Shown here piece by piece: positions 1 through 8,375 of a DNA stretch of 64,000 nucleotides (position 1 is the first letter of the stretch; each line of letters starts with the position of its first letter). The stretch is from Bacteroidaceae bacterium. Lineage in GTDB: Bacteria; Bacteroidota; Bacteroidia; Bacteroidales; Bacteroidaceae. A program made the position numbers and the translations under genes. Location: positions 1 to 64,000 of the forward strand of contig CAAGGT010000191.1 in assembly GCA_900769465.1 (NCBI GenBank). The letters run 5' to 3'. The notes beneath the pieces are model-generated. The model was not told the DNA's origin and did no database searches. It was given only the letters and a program-made list of their open reading frames with translations.

Positions 1-5
1 ATTTG

Positions 6-88
6 TGGGCAAAGATGGATTCGAACCACCGAAGTCGAAAGACAGCAGATTTACAGTCTGCCCCATTTGGCCACTCTGGAATTTGCCC
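6..88 (-). tRNA. tRNA-Tyr (GTA)
   Basis: Read on the minus strand this folds as a class II tRNA. The acceptor arms GGGCAAA and TTTGCCC pair, the anticodon loop carries GTA, there is an extended variable arm, and the T-loop reads GGTTCGAATCC. CCA is not encoded. It lies 69 nt downstream of tRNA-Thr on the same strand, and both probably come from one primary transcript. In Bacteroidetes this tRNA group typically leads into tuf and secE, which would lie before position 1. Confidence 0.95.
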
Positions 89-157
89 TTAACCTTGACA
101 CTATTTCAGAAAACGCATTTGCGACAACTTCATAACGAAATGCGCTTTCTTTGTTTG

Positions 158-231
158 AGCCTCTTGTCGGATTCGAACCAACGACCCCGAGATTACAAAT
201 CACGTGCTCTGGCCAACTGAGCTAAAGAGGC
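158..231 (-). tRNA. tRNA-Thr (TGT)
   Basis: The minus strand gives a complete 74-nt cloverleaf. The acceptor arms are GCCTCTT and AAGAGGC, the D-arm contains AGCTCAGTTGG, the anticodon is TGT, and the T-loop is GGTTCGAATCC. CCA is not encoded. A promoter-like motif at 272-301 lies just upstream in the direction of transcription. Confidence 0.96.
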
Positions 232-271
232 GGTCATCGTTTGTAGCGCTGTTACCGTTGTAAAGCGAGTG

Positions 272-301
272 CAAATGTACGGCTTTTTTTTTAACTACAA
301 A
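272..301 (-). promoter_or_regulatory. Bacteroidetes-type promoter for the tRNA-Thr/tRNA-Tyr transcript
   Basis: On the minus strand TTTG (298-301) is followed after 18 nt by TACATTTG (272-279). This matches the Bacteroidetes -33/-7 pattern TTTG-N19-TAnnTTTG apart from one base of spacing. Transcription would start about 30 nt before tRNA-Thr. The 232-483 gap otherwise holds only the hairpin next to hpf. Confidence 0.6.
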
Positions 302-454
302 ACTTTTTCTGCTTTTTTTTTGAAAAAGATGCGTTTTTCGTGCATTTTTCGCCCGAAAGAGCGTCGTTGCTGCACAAAAAACGACAACTTGCAGAATTCA
401 AAAGCAGACGGGCAACCTGTTATTCACAACACAGATGCCCGCCCGAAGATAGAC

Positions 455-483
455 ATCCACCGGCTCCCAGAGGAGCCGTGGAT
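455..483 (-). terminator. Hairpin directly after hpf
   Basis: ATCCAC-C-GGCTCC pairs with GGAGCCGTGGAT around a CAGA loop, giving a 12-bp stem with one bulged base. It abuts the hpf stop codon. There is no T-run after it on the minus strand, so it may stabilise the mRNA end or act as a weak terminator rather than a classic intrinsic terminator. Confidence 0.55.
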
Positions 484-771
484 TCACTTATTCTTGTTTT
501 TCTCGGCCTGCACCTTCACGGCATCGATCGCACCAAGAAGCGCATCCTCGAAAGTATCACTTGTCTTTGAGGCAAAAAGATCACCGCCGGCAGCCGAAAC
601 ACGCAGAGCCACCTCTTTATTCTTGGCGGTTTCGGGCTTAATCAACTTCATTGTCACCTCAAGAGCTGTCGCACCTTCGCAAAGTTTGTCAAGCTTCGCA
701 ACTTTTTTCTCCACGAACTCCATCAACTGCTGTGATGCATCAAAATGAACAGATTGAATTCTTGTTACCAT
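484..771 (-). CDS. hpf: Short-form ribosome hibernation factor (HPF/RaiA family)
   Basis: This 95-residue protein matches the HPF/RaiA (YfiA) fold family. The N-terminal strand resembles IQSVHFDASQQL, it contains VEKKVAKLDKL and a central lysine-rich helix, and it ends in a lysine-rich tail. The family binds the decoding region of the 30S subunit and shuts down ribosomes in stationary phase. The length is that of the short form, without the dimerisation domain of long HPF. It follows xerC by 17 nt in the order rpsU-xerC-hpf-tRNA, which is a typical Bacteroidetes arrangement. The start is the first ATG after xerC. Confidence 0.9.
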   Translation of the reverse strand: MVTRIQSVHFDASQQLMEFVEKKVAKLDKLCEGATALEVTMKLIKPETAKNKEVALRVSAAGGDLFASKTSDTFEDALLGAIDAVKVQAEKNKNK

Positions 772-788
772 AATAAAACCTCCTATAT

Positions 789-1679
789 TTATTGTTTTCC
801 GGCTCTGGGATGAGCCTTTTCATAAAAACTTTTCAGTTCCTCAAAACCCAGATGGGTATAGATTTCAGTAGTGGCCAATTGCCGGTGTCCCAACAACTCC
901 TTAACAGCTCCAAGCTCGGCATTGTTGTTGAGCATAGCCGTAGCAAAGGTGTGACGGAGTACATGCGGACTCTTTTTCTTGACCGAAGTAACTCGCCCAA
1001 GACGATTGTTCACCATCCTGTATATATAGCCTGGAGTAATGCGCCCTCCCCTACCGGAAAGGAACAGGGGACCACTGGACGAGCGCGCAAAACGCTCACG
1101 TTCCCCAAGATAAATACCAAGTGCCGCCTTAAGCCCCTGCGCAAAAGGAATCATCCGCTCTCTATTGCGTTTACCGGAGACTTTTATTGTTTCGGCCTGC
1201 ATATCAACCGAGGAGACATCCAACCCCACAAGCTCCGAAAGTCGCACCCCGGTCTCATAGAAAAGTTGGAGCACCATCCTGTCGCGGACATCGGCATACC
1301 CCTCGCCGCACGAGATATCGTCAATGAGAGCATCCATCTCATCTTCCTTTATAAACACCGGCAATTTCTTGCGGCATTTCGGTCCCCTGAGATTCTCAAC
1401 CGGATTGCCTGTCGCATTGTGGTTGGAACGGACAAAGGCAAAGAACGAACGCAACGAACTCAGTTTGCGGCACACCGACGACGGTGCAGCACCGGCCTCC
1501 ATCAGCGAAGCCACCCAAGAGCGCACAATATCGGCATCGGTTTCCAAAAAAGAAAGCGACTCATCCATCCGGGTGACATAATCCCTGAAAGCACAGAGGT
1601 CACTCCGATACGCCCGCAACGTGTGGGCTGAATAGTGCCTCTCAACCTTCAAATACCCGATAAATGAGTCTATAAACAT
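789..1679 (-). CDS. xerC: Tyrosine recombinase XerC
   Basis: The 296-residue protein has the XerC/D layout: an N-terminal SAM-like core-binding domain (about 1-90) and a catalytic domain (about 105-285). All catalytic residues are visible: R146 in TGVRLSEL, K170, H239 and R242 in HVLRHTFA, H265 in LLGHRQL and nucleophile Y274 in TEIYTH. Together with XerD it resolves chromosome dimers at dif. A second Xer gene at 33519-34421 carries the closer XerD signature, so this one is assigned XerC. A 16-bp perfect hairpin ends at its start codon. It sits between rpsU and hpf and is probably co-transcribed with them. Confidence 0.9.
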   Translation of the reverse strand: MFIDSFIGYLKVERHYSAHTLRAYRSDLCAFRDYVTRMDESLSFLETDADIVRSWVASLMEAGAAPSSVCRKLSSLRSFFAFVRSNHNATGNPVENLRGPKCRKKLPVFIKEDEMDALIDDISCGEGYADVRDRMVLQLFYETGVRLSELVGLDVSSVDMQAETIKVSGKRNRERMIPFAQGLKAALGIYLGERERFARSSSGPLFLSGRGGRITPGYIYRMVNNRLGRVTSVKKKSPHVLRHTFATAMLNNNAELGAVKELLGHRQLATTEIYTHLGFEELKSFYEKAHPRAGKQ

Positions 1680-1716
1680 ATTCGTTGCCGAAAGAGATAG
1701 TCTTTCGGCAACGAAT
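1680..1716 (-). promoter_or_regulatory. 16-bp perfect hairpin abutting the xerC start codon
   Basis: Positions 1680-1695 and 1701-1716 are exact inverted repeats with a 5-nt loop (core CGTTGCCGAAAGA). On the minus strand the stem ends immediately before the xerC ATG at 1679. There is no T-run, so simple intrinsic termination after rpsU is unlikely. It could be a processing site, an attenuator, or a structure that lowers xerC translation relative to rpsU. Confidence 0.65.
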
Positions 1717-1755
1717 ATAAATCAGTTTTAATTAAAAAACAAGAAAAACGGGAAA

Positions 1756-1947
1756 TTATTCCTCATTTGCGCGAAGCTTCTGTACGTATACAGCGTGCTC
1801 CATTTTCAATCTCTTCAATACTGAAGGTTTGTCAAACTGCTGACGTGCGCGCAACTCCTTAACAACACCGGTTTTCTCGAATTTTCTCTTGAATTTCTTG
1901 AGAGCTCTCTCAATGTTCTCGCCCTCTTTAACAGGTACTACAATCAT
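1756..1947 (-). CDS. rpsU: Ribosomal protein bS21
   Basis: This is a 63-residue basic protein with the bS21 signature: MIVVPVKEGENIERALKKFKR near the start, then a K/R-rich helical tail. bS21 binds the 30S platform near the anti-Shine-Dalgarno region and supports initiation. It is the first gene of the rpsU-xerC-hpf-tRNA block. A perfect Bacteroidetes-type promoter lies upstream at 2002-2032. Length and sequence are ordinary for the family. Confidence 0.95.
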   Translation of the reverse strand: MIVVPVKEGENIERALKKFKRKFEKTGVVKELRARQQFDKPSVLKRLKMEHAVYVQKLRANEE

Positions 1948-2001
1948 TTCCTATTTAATTATTTAGTTTATATTATTTTTCACTTTAGACAAAATGCAGC
2001 G

Positions 2002-2032
2002 CAAAAGTAGACACATTTTCTCAAATGGCAAA
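2002..2032 (-). promoter_or_regulatory. Promoter of rpsU
   Basis: On the minus strand TTTG (2029-2032), exactly 19 nt, then TACTTTTG (2002-2009). This is a full match to the Bacteroidetes TTTG-N19-TAnnTTTG promoter. The start site would lie near 1995, giving a leader of roughly 50 nt before the rpsU ATG. Confidence 0.75.
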
Positions 2033-2174
2033 ACTTTTGGACCGTTTTTTGCAACAATGAGGCAAAACTTTATACCACAAGCAAAGAAGGAGAAACTTTT
2101 TGCCATATTGAAGATACACAAACAGACAACGCCGCAAATCCTGCATGACTGATAAAAAGCAGCAGGACGGAGAC

Positions 2175-2206
2175 AAAAAAGGGATGGCGGCAACCGCCGC
2201 CATCCC
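2175..2206 (-). terminator. Intrinsic terminator of mdh
   Basis: GGGATGGCGGC (2181-2191) and GCCGCCATCCC (2196-2206) form a perfect 11-bp GC-rich stem with a 4-nt loop. On the minus strand a TTTTTT run follows (2175-2180). It lies 27 nt beyond the mdh stop codon. Confidence 0.9.
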
Positions 2207-2232
2207 CCATTATATAACCTTATTATATATTA

Positions 2233-3225
2233 TTAGAGGTTAGGATTGATGCTGCTCCACTCCTCGATTGCAGGAACAATGTTGAGAGTAACGAGTTCGT
2301 CGCGCATCTTGCAAAGGTGCTCGTAGCTAGCATCGAGCTTGGCAATCTCCTCGTCTGTACCTACCGGCATCTTGTATGAGCAACCGTTTGCATCGAGAAC
2401 AGTATCCATAGCCATCATGATGTGGTTGTACTTCTCGTTGGATACGTATGTACCTGCAGGGTAACGGAATGTCTCGCCACCCATAACAGAACGGATCATC
2501 TCAACAGAGAGGTAAGATGGGCTCTGGAATGAAGAACGGCCACGGAGCTTAATGATAGCTGCACCGCCCTGTGTAACATCCTTCTTCATCTGCTCCCACT
2601 CCTCCTCGGGGAATTCAGCTGTTCCGATGATATCTGTCAAAGGCTTGCCGGCAACCTTCACTGCGCTGCCGAATACAGCCATCTGTTCACCGTGACCACC
2701 GTAGGTAGCGCAACCTGTAACCTCACTCATCATCACACCGAACTTCTTTGCAAGAGCGTTCTGCAGACGTGTAGAGTCAAGACCTGCGAGAGTTGTAACC
2801 TGACCTGGCTTCAAACCTGAGTAGAGCAATGTTACAAGACCTGTCAAATCGGCAGGGTTGAAGATGATAACCACGTGCTTAACATCGGGGCAGTATGTCT
2901 TGATGTTCTTACCGAGTTCCTCGGCAATTTTGCAGTTACCTGCGAGCAAATCCTCGCGTGTCATACCCTCCTTACGTGGAGCGCCACCTGAAGAGATGAT
3001 ATATTTTGCATCCTTGAATGCCTCGGCAACATCTGTAGTTGCTGTGATATTCACGTTGTCGAAACCGCTCTGACGCATCTCCTCGGCAACACCCTCGGGA
3101 GAAAACACATCATAGAGGCAGAGGTTGCTTGTCAAGCCCATCATCAAAGCCGACTGAGCCATATTAGAACCAATCATACCGGCAGCGCCGACAATAACCA
3201 ATTTCTCATCTGTCAAAAACTTCAT
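2233..3225 (-). CDS. mdh: Malate dehydrogenase, LDH-like family
   Basis: The 330-residue NAD-dependent dehydrogenase interconverts malate and oxaloacetate. The Rossmann motif VGAAGMIG is at residues 12-19. The substrate-binding arginine loop reads GGAPRKEGMTRED, followed by NPADL. The catalytic histidine lies in YGGHGEQM. Bacteroidales use this enzyme on the reductive branch to fumarate and succinate, which pairs logically with the fumarase at 26.4-28.0 kb. It is the last gene before an intrinsic terminator and lies 51 nt downstream of waaA. No good promoter is visible in that gap, so read-through from gltX-waaA is likely. Confidence 0.92.
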   Translation of the reverse strand: MKFLTDEKLVIVGAAGMIGSNMAQSALMMGLTSNLCLYDVFSPEGVAEEMRQSGFDNVNITATTDVAEAFKDAKYIISSGGAPRKEGMTREDLLAGNCKIAEELGKNIKTYCPDVKHVVIIFNPADLTGLVTLLYSGLKPGQVTTLAGLDSTRLQNALAKKFGVMMSEVTGCATYGGHGEQMAVFGSAVKVAGKPLTDIIGTAEFPEEEWEQMKKDVTQGGAAIIKLRGRSSFQSPSYLSVEMIRSVMGGETFRYPAGTYVSNEKYNHIMMAMDTVLDANGCSYKMPVGTDEEIAKLDASYEHLCKMRDELVTLNIVPAIEEWSSINPNL

Positions 3226-3276
3226 AACTTTAAAATTTAAAGGTTTATATTAAATAAATATTTCTGTTCAAAAAAA

Positions 3277-4500
3277 TTACAATCCAAGATGTTCAAAAAT
3301 CCTTGCCGTAGCGCCGGCATTGGTGGACACCAGGTCTCCGGCAGCCTTACCGGCATACTCCAGCAATGCCTCGTCGGACGCAAAGGCATCCATCTTCTCG
3401 GAAAAATCACAGGTTGCTATCACCTCAATGCCTCCTCCGCAGGCCTTCAACTGCTGCGCCTCCTGGAATTTGCGGTTGTTGGGACCGAAGAATACCGGGA
3501 TACCATACACTGCAGCCTCAAGCACATTGTGGATACCGGCACCAAAACCGCCACCGACAAAAGCCATTGAACCATAACGATATATCGATGACAACAGACC
3601 ATAGCAATCGACAATGAGACAATCGGCATTACGCGCCTCGTCCATTGTCGCCGTCGAATAGCGTACACACACGCCGCCATACTGCGACATAATAGAGGCA
3701 ATACGCTCCTCCTTGACTTCGTGGGATGCTATAATGAGTTTCCACTCATTATGAGCATTAAAAAACGGCATATAGACAGCCTCGTCATCCCCCCATGAAC
3801 TGCCCACAACAAACACCTTGCGGTCACCCTCGACAAAGGCATCGACCAGAGGCAATTGGCGAGCCTGCTCAAGAATCTTTGCCACACGGTCAAAACGCGT
3901 GTCGCCGACAACCGAGACATTCTCTACCCCAACCGACTTAAGCAGCGCCTTTGAAGCGGCATTCTGCACAAACAGATGACTGAAGCAATGCAGCGCCAGA
4001 CGATAGCGGCCACCCCAAGTCCTAAAAAAAGCCTGTTCCTTGCGAAAGATGGACGATACGCTATAGACCGGGATGGAACGTTTCTTCAGTTCAAGAAGAT
4101 AGTTCAGCCAGAATTCATACTTTATGAAAAACACCATTCTGGGGCGCACCATATCAAGGAAACGCACCACATTACGCCTTGTGTCAAACGGCAGATAGCA
4201 TACTATGTCGGCCTGCTGATAATTCTTCGCCGGCAGATAGCCCGAGGGGGAAAAGAATGTGAGTATCACTCGATATTCGGGATGCTCGGCACGCATCTTC
4301 TCAATCATCGGGCGGCCCTGTTCAAACTCTCCAAGCGACGAGGCGTGAAACCAGACATAGTCAGCCCCCGGCTTCAGTTTTTCCTTCAAAGCCTGGAATA
4401 TCTCGCGATGGCCCGACAGCATGCTTTTGGCTTTCTTGTGACCGAAAAGCGCCGCCAGCCTCACGAAGAAGATATATATGTATATTCCGAGAGTATACAT
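3277..4500 (-). CDS. waaA: 3-deoxy-D-manno-octulosonic acid transferase
   Basis: This is a 407-residue GT-B glycosyltransferase that transfers Kdo from CMP-Kdo to lipid A precursor at the inner membrane. It shows an N-terminal membrane anchor (about 3-18), the family motif HASSLGEFEQG (about 52-62, with the catalytic glutamate), the N-domain segment RMVFFIKYEFWLN, the C-domain segment VVGSSWGDDEA, and the sugar-nucleotide motif FVGGGFGAGIHNVLEAA. The length is typical. It begins 3 nt after the gltX stop codon, so the two are co-transcribed. Confidence 0.93.
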   Translation of the reverse strand: MYTLGIYIYIFFVRLAALFGHKKAKSMLSGHREIFQALKEKLKPGADYVWFHASSLGEFEQGRPMIEKMRAEHPEYRVILTFFSPSGYLPAKNYQQADIVCYLPFDTRRNVVRFLDMVRPRMVFFIKYEFWLNYLLELKKRSIPVYSVSSIFRKEQAFFRTWGGRYRLALHCFSHLFVQNAASKALLKSVGVENVSVVGDTRFDRVAKILEQARQLPLVDAFVEGDRKVFVVGSSWGDDEAVYMPFFNAHNEWKLIIASHEVKEERIASIMSQYGGVCVRYSTATMDEARNADCLIVDCYGLLSSIYRYGSMAFVGGGFGAGIHNVLEAAVYGIPVFFGPNNRKFQEAQQLKACGGGIEVIATCDFSEKMDAFASDEALLEYAGKAAGDLVSTNAGATARIFEHLGL

Positions 4501-4503
4501 TCC

Positions 4504-6021
4504 TTAACCCAAAACTGTTATTGCACGACGCAAACGCGACAAAGTCTCTTCCTTACCGATGAGACCTGAGATGTGGAACATCTGGGGGCCCTTACCCTCA
4601 CCCACCAATGCCAGACGGAAGGCGTTCATAATCTCGCCCATACCATAGCCTTTGGCCTCAATCCATTCGTGTACCGCCTTGTCCTGATTATCTATCGAGA
4701 AATCATCGAGCGACTCGAGCAAATCGGCCAGTTCGGCCATTTTCTGAGCCGAATCCTCTTTCCAACGCTTCTTTGCAGTCTTTTCATCATATGCGACAGG
4801 CGCCTCAAAATAGAAGCTGCTGGCATCCCAAAGCTCATGCACGAAATTCACACGTCCCTTCATCAAAGCCACAATCTCCTGAAGATGCTCGAGCGTTGTT
4901 TCAACACCATGCTCCCTGACTACATTCATGAAGATTTCCGCAATCTCCTTGTCCGATTTCTGCAGGATATACTCGTGATTGAACCACACCATCTTCTTAT
5001 AATCAAAGCGGGCACCGGCTTTGCTGCACTTTGAGAGGTCGAATTTCTTTACCAGTTCCTCCAACGACATCATCTCGACATCGTCACCGGGGTTCCATCC
5101 GAGCAGGGCAAGGAAATTCACTACTGCCTCGGGCAGATAGTCGCTCTCGCGGAAGCCTGTTGACACAGCACCGCTCTTGGGGTCGTTCCACTCAAGTGGA
5201 AAAACGGGGAAACCAAGCCTGTCACCATCGCGCTTGCTGAGCTTTCCGTTACCCTCGGGCTTGAGAAGCAACGAAAGGTGCGCGAACTGCGGCATCGTAT
5301 CCTCCCAACCGAAAGCGCGATAAAGCAGCACGTGAAGGGGTGCCGACGGCAACCACTCCTCGCCACGTATAACGTGGGTAATCTCCATCAGATGGTCATC
5401 AACGATGTTCGCAAGGTGATATGTAGGCAATTCATCGGCCGACTTGTAAAGCACCTTGTCATCAATGATTGATGAGCTGATTGTCACCTCGCCACGGATT
5501 ATATCGTTCACGACAACCTTTTCACCCGGTTCCACCTTGAAACGCACCACATACTGGTGACCGCCTTCAATGAGCGCAGCGACCTCGTCGGCAGGCATTG
5601 CCAACGAATTACGCATAGACAGACGGGTTGAGGCATCATACTGGAAGTTCTCTATCTCATTTCTCTTTGCCTCGAGTTCCTCGGGAGTATCAAAGGCGAT
5701 ATACGCCTTGCCCGCATCCAACAGCTGCTTTACGTATTTCTTGTAAATGTCACGACGCTCCGACTGGCGATAAGGGCCATAATTTCCACCAAAAGAGACG
5801 CCCTCGTCAAACTTGATGCCCAACCAACGGAACGACTCGAGTATATACTCCTCGGCACCCGGGACGAAACGGTTGGAATCGGTATCCTCAATGCGGAGTA
5901 CCAGATCACCGCCATGCTGTTTTGCAAACAGATAGTTATAAAGGGCGGTTCTTACACCACCGATATGCAATGGACCCGTTGGACTTGGAGCGAAACGGAC
6001 TCTGACTTTTCTTTCAATCAT
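4504..6021 (-). CDS. gltX: Glutamyl-tRNA synthetase
   Basis: This 505-residue class I aminoacyl-tRNA synthetase charges tRNA-Glu. The HIGH-type motif is in SPTGPLHIGGVRT near the start and the KMSKS-type motif reads GKLSKRDG. The C-terminal helical anticodon-binding domain is present. I set the start at MIERKVRVRF because a promoter at 6110-6140 lies downstream of an alternative ATG at 6150, and the extra 43 residues from that ATG are not family-like. waaA follows after 3 nt. Confidence 0.95.
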   Translation of the reverse strand: MIERKVRVRFAPSPTGPLHIGGVRTALYNYLFAKQHGGDLVLRIEDTDSNRFVPGAEEYILESFRWLGIKFDEGVSFGGNYGPYRQSERRDIYKKYVKQLLDAGKAYIAFDTPEELEAKRNEIENFQYDASTRLSMRNSLAMPADEVAALIEGGHQYVVRFKVEPGEKVVVNDIIRGEVTISSSIIDDKVLYKSADELPTYHLANIVDDHLMEITHVIRGEEWLPSAPLHVLLYRAFGWEDTMPQFAHLSLLLKPEGNGKLSKRDGDRLGFPVFPLEWNDPKSGAVSTGFRESDYLPEAVVNFLALLGWNPGDDVEMMSLEELVKKFDLSKCSKAGARFDYKKMVWFNHEYILQKSDKEIAEIFMNVVREHGVETTLEHLQEIVALMKGRVNFVHELWDASSFYFEAPVAYDEKTAKKRWKEDSAQKMAELADLLESLDDFSIDNQDKAVHEWIEAKGYGMGEIMNAFRLALVGEGKGPQMFHISGLIGKEETLSRLRRAITVLG

Positions 6022-6109
6022 AGTGTTTAAATATTTAGTTTCAAAACTGCGTTCTAGGGATATGGGCGCAATGCATACACACCAACCCCAATTAACAGCA
6101 TATTCAGTA

Positions 6110-6140
6110 CAAAAATAACATAACTTACGCTGTTGACAAA
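6110..6140 (-). promoter_or_regulatory. Promoter of gltX-waaA(-mdh)
   Basis: On the minus strand TTTG (6137-6140), exactly 19 nt, then TATTTTTG (6110-6117). It predicts a start near 6103, about 80 nt before the gltX ATG. It lies back to back with the plus-strand promoter at 6186-6216. Confidence 0.75.
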
Positions 6141-6185
6141 ATAAAATCATAGTTTTTTACATAACGGCAAAATAAGCTGTATTAA

Positions 6186-6216
6186 TTTGCATTTAGCCGT
6201 TTTTTAGATACATTTG
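6186..6216 (+). promoter_or_regulatory. Promoter of the 7TM-HD phosphodiesterase gene
   Basis: TTTG (6186-6189), exactly 19 nt, then TACATTTG (6209-6216): a full match to the Bacteroidetes promoter pattern. The start site would fall near 6223, about 20 nt before the ATG at 6245. Confidence 0.78.
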
Positions 6217-6244
6217 TGGAATAAATACTTTTTAGCGCAGATTT

Positions 6245-8317
6245 ATGGAAAGCAAAAACAACGCATTCGGCAATGCAATGGAGAGCATCAGGAATTTCAT
6301 CGGCAAATACGGCCGCAGGATATCCCGGGGAATACTGGTAGCCATGTGCATCGGCCTTATAATATATTTCATGCCGAAAGAGAAGAGCGTCTTCTACGAC
6401 TTCAAGCAGGACACCCCCTGGATGCACGAACAGTTGCGGGCCGAGTTCGACTTTGACGTCCCAAAGACCGACGAGGAGATTTCTGCCGAGAAGGACAGTA
6501 TCAGAAGGAGTGCAATCCCCATTTTCCGCCAGACAGGTATCCCGAACGAGTTCCACAATGCGGCTATCGACGCATACTTTGATGCCGGAGCAAGCAAGAG
6601 CGGCAGGCGCCACTCATTCGACAGGCTCAAGAGCTTCTACGAGCGCGGTATAATTGAGGACAGCGACACCACATATCTCAACGGCAACACGCACAACAAG
6701 ATTCTGACATACCGCGACAGCACCGACAAAAGACGGCTTGAGTCGAGAGACTTCATAACAGTTTCCCAGGCACGCGAAATACTGCGCAACACGACAACCG
6801 ACACAGCCGGTGTAATGCTGTTCGTGCAACCGAACTACAAGTGCGATACCCGCGCGAGCAAAGCCGAACTCGAGAAACAGATGAACTCGATAAGCCCTGT
6901 ATACAAGCACATAAAAGAGGGCAAAAGAATCATCAACACCGGCGACATCGTAGACAAAGAGAGAGACAAGATCATCAAGGCATACCTGTCACAAAAGAAG
7001 GAGAGAGAAAAGACAACATCGGCAAGCAACAGAAAATACATCCTGCCGGGACAGATACTTTTCATTGTCGTTTGTATGATTATTCTCTTGGCATACATAA
7101 GCATCCACAAGAAGGAGGTAATCAACAACGCCAACAAGTTCATCTTCACTATCATCGGTGCAACAGTATTCCCCGTGATGGTGGGAATCATAATGGCCTA
7201 TGGCGGAATCAGCGTTTTCATCCTACCTTTCGCCATCCTTCCCGTCACACTATGCCTGTTCATTGACGAGAGTACGGCATTTGTCACCAGTTGCATTTCA
7301 CTGGTGATGTGTTCAATCATGCTTGCTTCGCCATATGAGTTCCTGTTGTTGCAGATACTGGCCGGCAGCAGCGCGATATTGAGCCTCAAGGACCTTTCAT
7401 CAAGGGCACAGATGTTCAAATGCGTAATCATAACATTCCTCACGTATACAATCGTATACCTGTGCTACAAGATGGTGAGCGCAGCCGGAATACCTAAAAT
7501 AAGCACTCTTATGTTCGCATACTTTGCCGTAAGTTCCATTCTGACACTGCTGATATACCCGCTGATGATCATCATTGAACGCACATTCGGTTTTATATCG
7601 AACGTCACTCTCATCGAACTGTCGAACCTCAACAGCAAACTGCTACAAAAGATGTCACAGGAGGCCCCGGGTACCTTCCAGCACTCAATGCAGGTAGGCA
7701 ACCTTGCTGCGGAAGCTGCCATTGCCATTGGAGCGAACTCACTCGAGGTGCGCACAGGCGCCCTATACCACGACATAGGCAAACTTGAAAACCCGGTATT
7801 CTTTACCGAAAACCAGAATGGCGGCATAAGCCCCCACAACAGCCTCACACCCGTCGAGAGCGCGCAAGCCATCATCAAGCACGTTACCGACGGACTCGCG
7901 ACAGCCGAGCGCGAAGGGTTGCCAAAGAAAATAAGGGATTTCATAATCACCCACCACGGACTCTCAAAGACCGGGTATTTCTACATCACATACAAGAACG
8001 AACATCCCAACGAGGAGATAGATGAGAAGCTGTTCACCTACCCGGGCCCAAGACCATCGACAAAGGAGCAGGCTGTACTGATGCTGGCCGATTGCGTGGA
8101 GGCTGCATCGCACAGCATCAAGGAGTACACCGAGGAGAACATCAGCCAGCTTGTAGACAACATCATAGAGAGCAAACTGAGAGAGGGAGAACTGACAATG
8201 AGCCCATTGACATTCCAGGATGTACACATCATCAAGGAGATATTCAAGAAAAGGCTGATGGCAATATACCACACAAGAATCAGTTACCCGGCCGAAAAGA
8301 AACATGAACAACAGTAA
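6245..8317 (+). CDS. 7TM-HD membrane phosphohydrolase (PgpH-like)
   Basis: The 690-residue protein has an N-terminal transmembrane helix (about 27-45), an extracytoplasmic 7TMR-HDED-type domain (about 50-270), a block of six to seven membrane helices (about 275-455) and a cytoplasmic HD domain. The metal ligands are visible: H in FQHSMQVG (about 477), HD in YHDIGK (about 506) and HH in THHGLSK (about 569). The family includes PgpH, a c-di-AMP phosphodiesterase that makes pApA. A c-di-AMP substrate here is inferred. It has its own promoter and is followed by a hairpin and a DUF2851 gene. Confidence 0.88.
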   Translation: MESKNNAFGNAMESIRNFIGKYGRRISRGILVAMCIGLIIYFMPKEKSVFYDFKQDTPWMHEQLRAEFDFDVPKTDEEISAEKDSIRRSAIPIFRQTGIPNEFHNAAIDAYFDAGASKSGRRHSFDRLKSFYERGIIEDSDTTYLNGNTHNKILTYRDSTDKRRLESRDFITVSQAREILRNTTTDTAGVMLFVQPNYKCDTRASKAELEKQMNSISPVYKHIKEGKRIINTGDIVDKERDKIIKAYLSQKKEREKTTSASNRKYILPGQILFIVVCMIILLAYISIHKKEVINNANKFIFTIIGATVFPVMVGIIMAYGGISVFILPFAILPVTLCLFIDESTAFVTSCISLVMCSIMLASPYEFLLLQILAGSSAILSLKDLSSRAQMFKCVIITFLTYTIVYLCYKMVSAAGIPKISTLMFAYFAVSSILTLLIYPLMIIIERTFGFISNVTLIELSNLNSKLLQKMSQEAPGTFQHSMQVGNLAAEAAIAIGANSLEVRTGALYHDIGKLENPVFFTENQNGGISPHNSLTPVESAQAIIKHVTDGLATAEREGLPKKIRDFIITHHGLSKTGYFYITYKNEHPNEEIDEKLFTYPGPRPSTKEQAVLMLADCVEAASHSIKEYTEENISQLVDNIIESKLREGELTMSPLTFQDVHIIKEIFKKRLMAIYHTRISYPAEKKHEQQ

Positions 8318-8329
8318 ACCAAACCACAC

Positions 8330-8359
8330 AAGGAACACCAATGCCACTTGGTGTTCCTT
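8330..8359. terminator. Intergenic hairpin between the 7TM-HD gene and the DUF2851 gene
   Basis: AAGGAACACCA (8330-8340) and TGGTGTTCCTT (8349-8359) are exact 11-bp inverted repeats with an 8-nt loop. No T-run follows, so it may be a partial terminator or an mRNA-stability hairpin inside a two-gene transcript. Confidence 0.55.
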
Positions 8360-8375
8360 GTCACATAAACCATAA

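Noticed and set aside
792..1631. Long plus-strand ORF opposite xerC
   Set aside because: It is the antisense shadow of a well-supported xerC with all catalytic residues.
1963..2193. Minus-strand ORF of 76 codons upstream of rpsU
   Set aside because: It overlaps the rpsU promoter and the mdh terminator, and its composition is unlike a protein.
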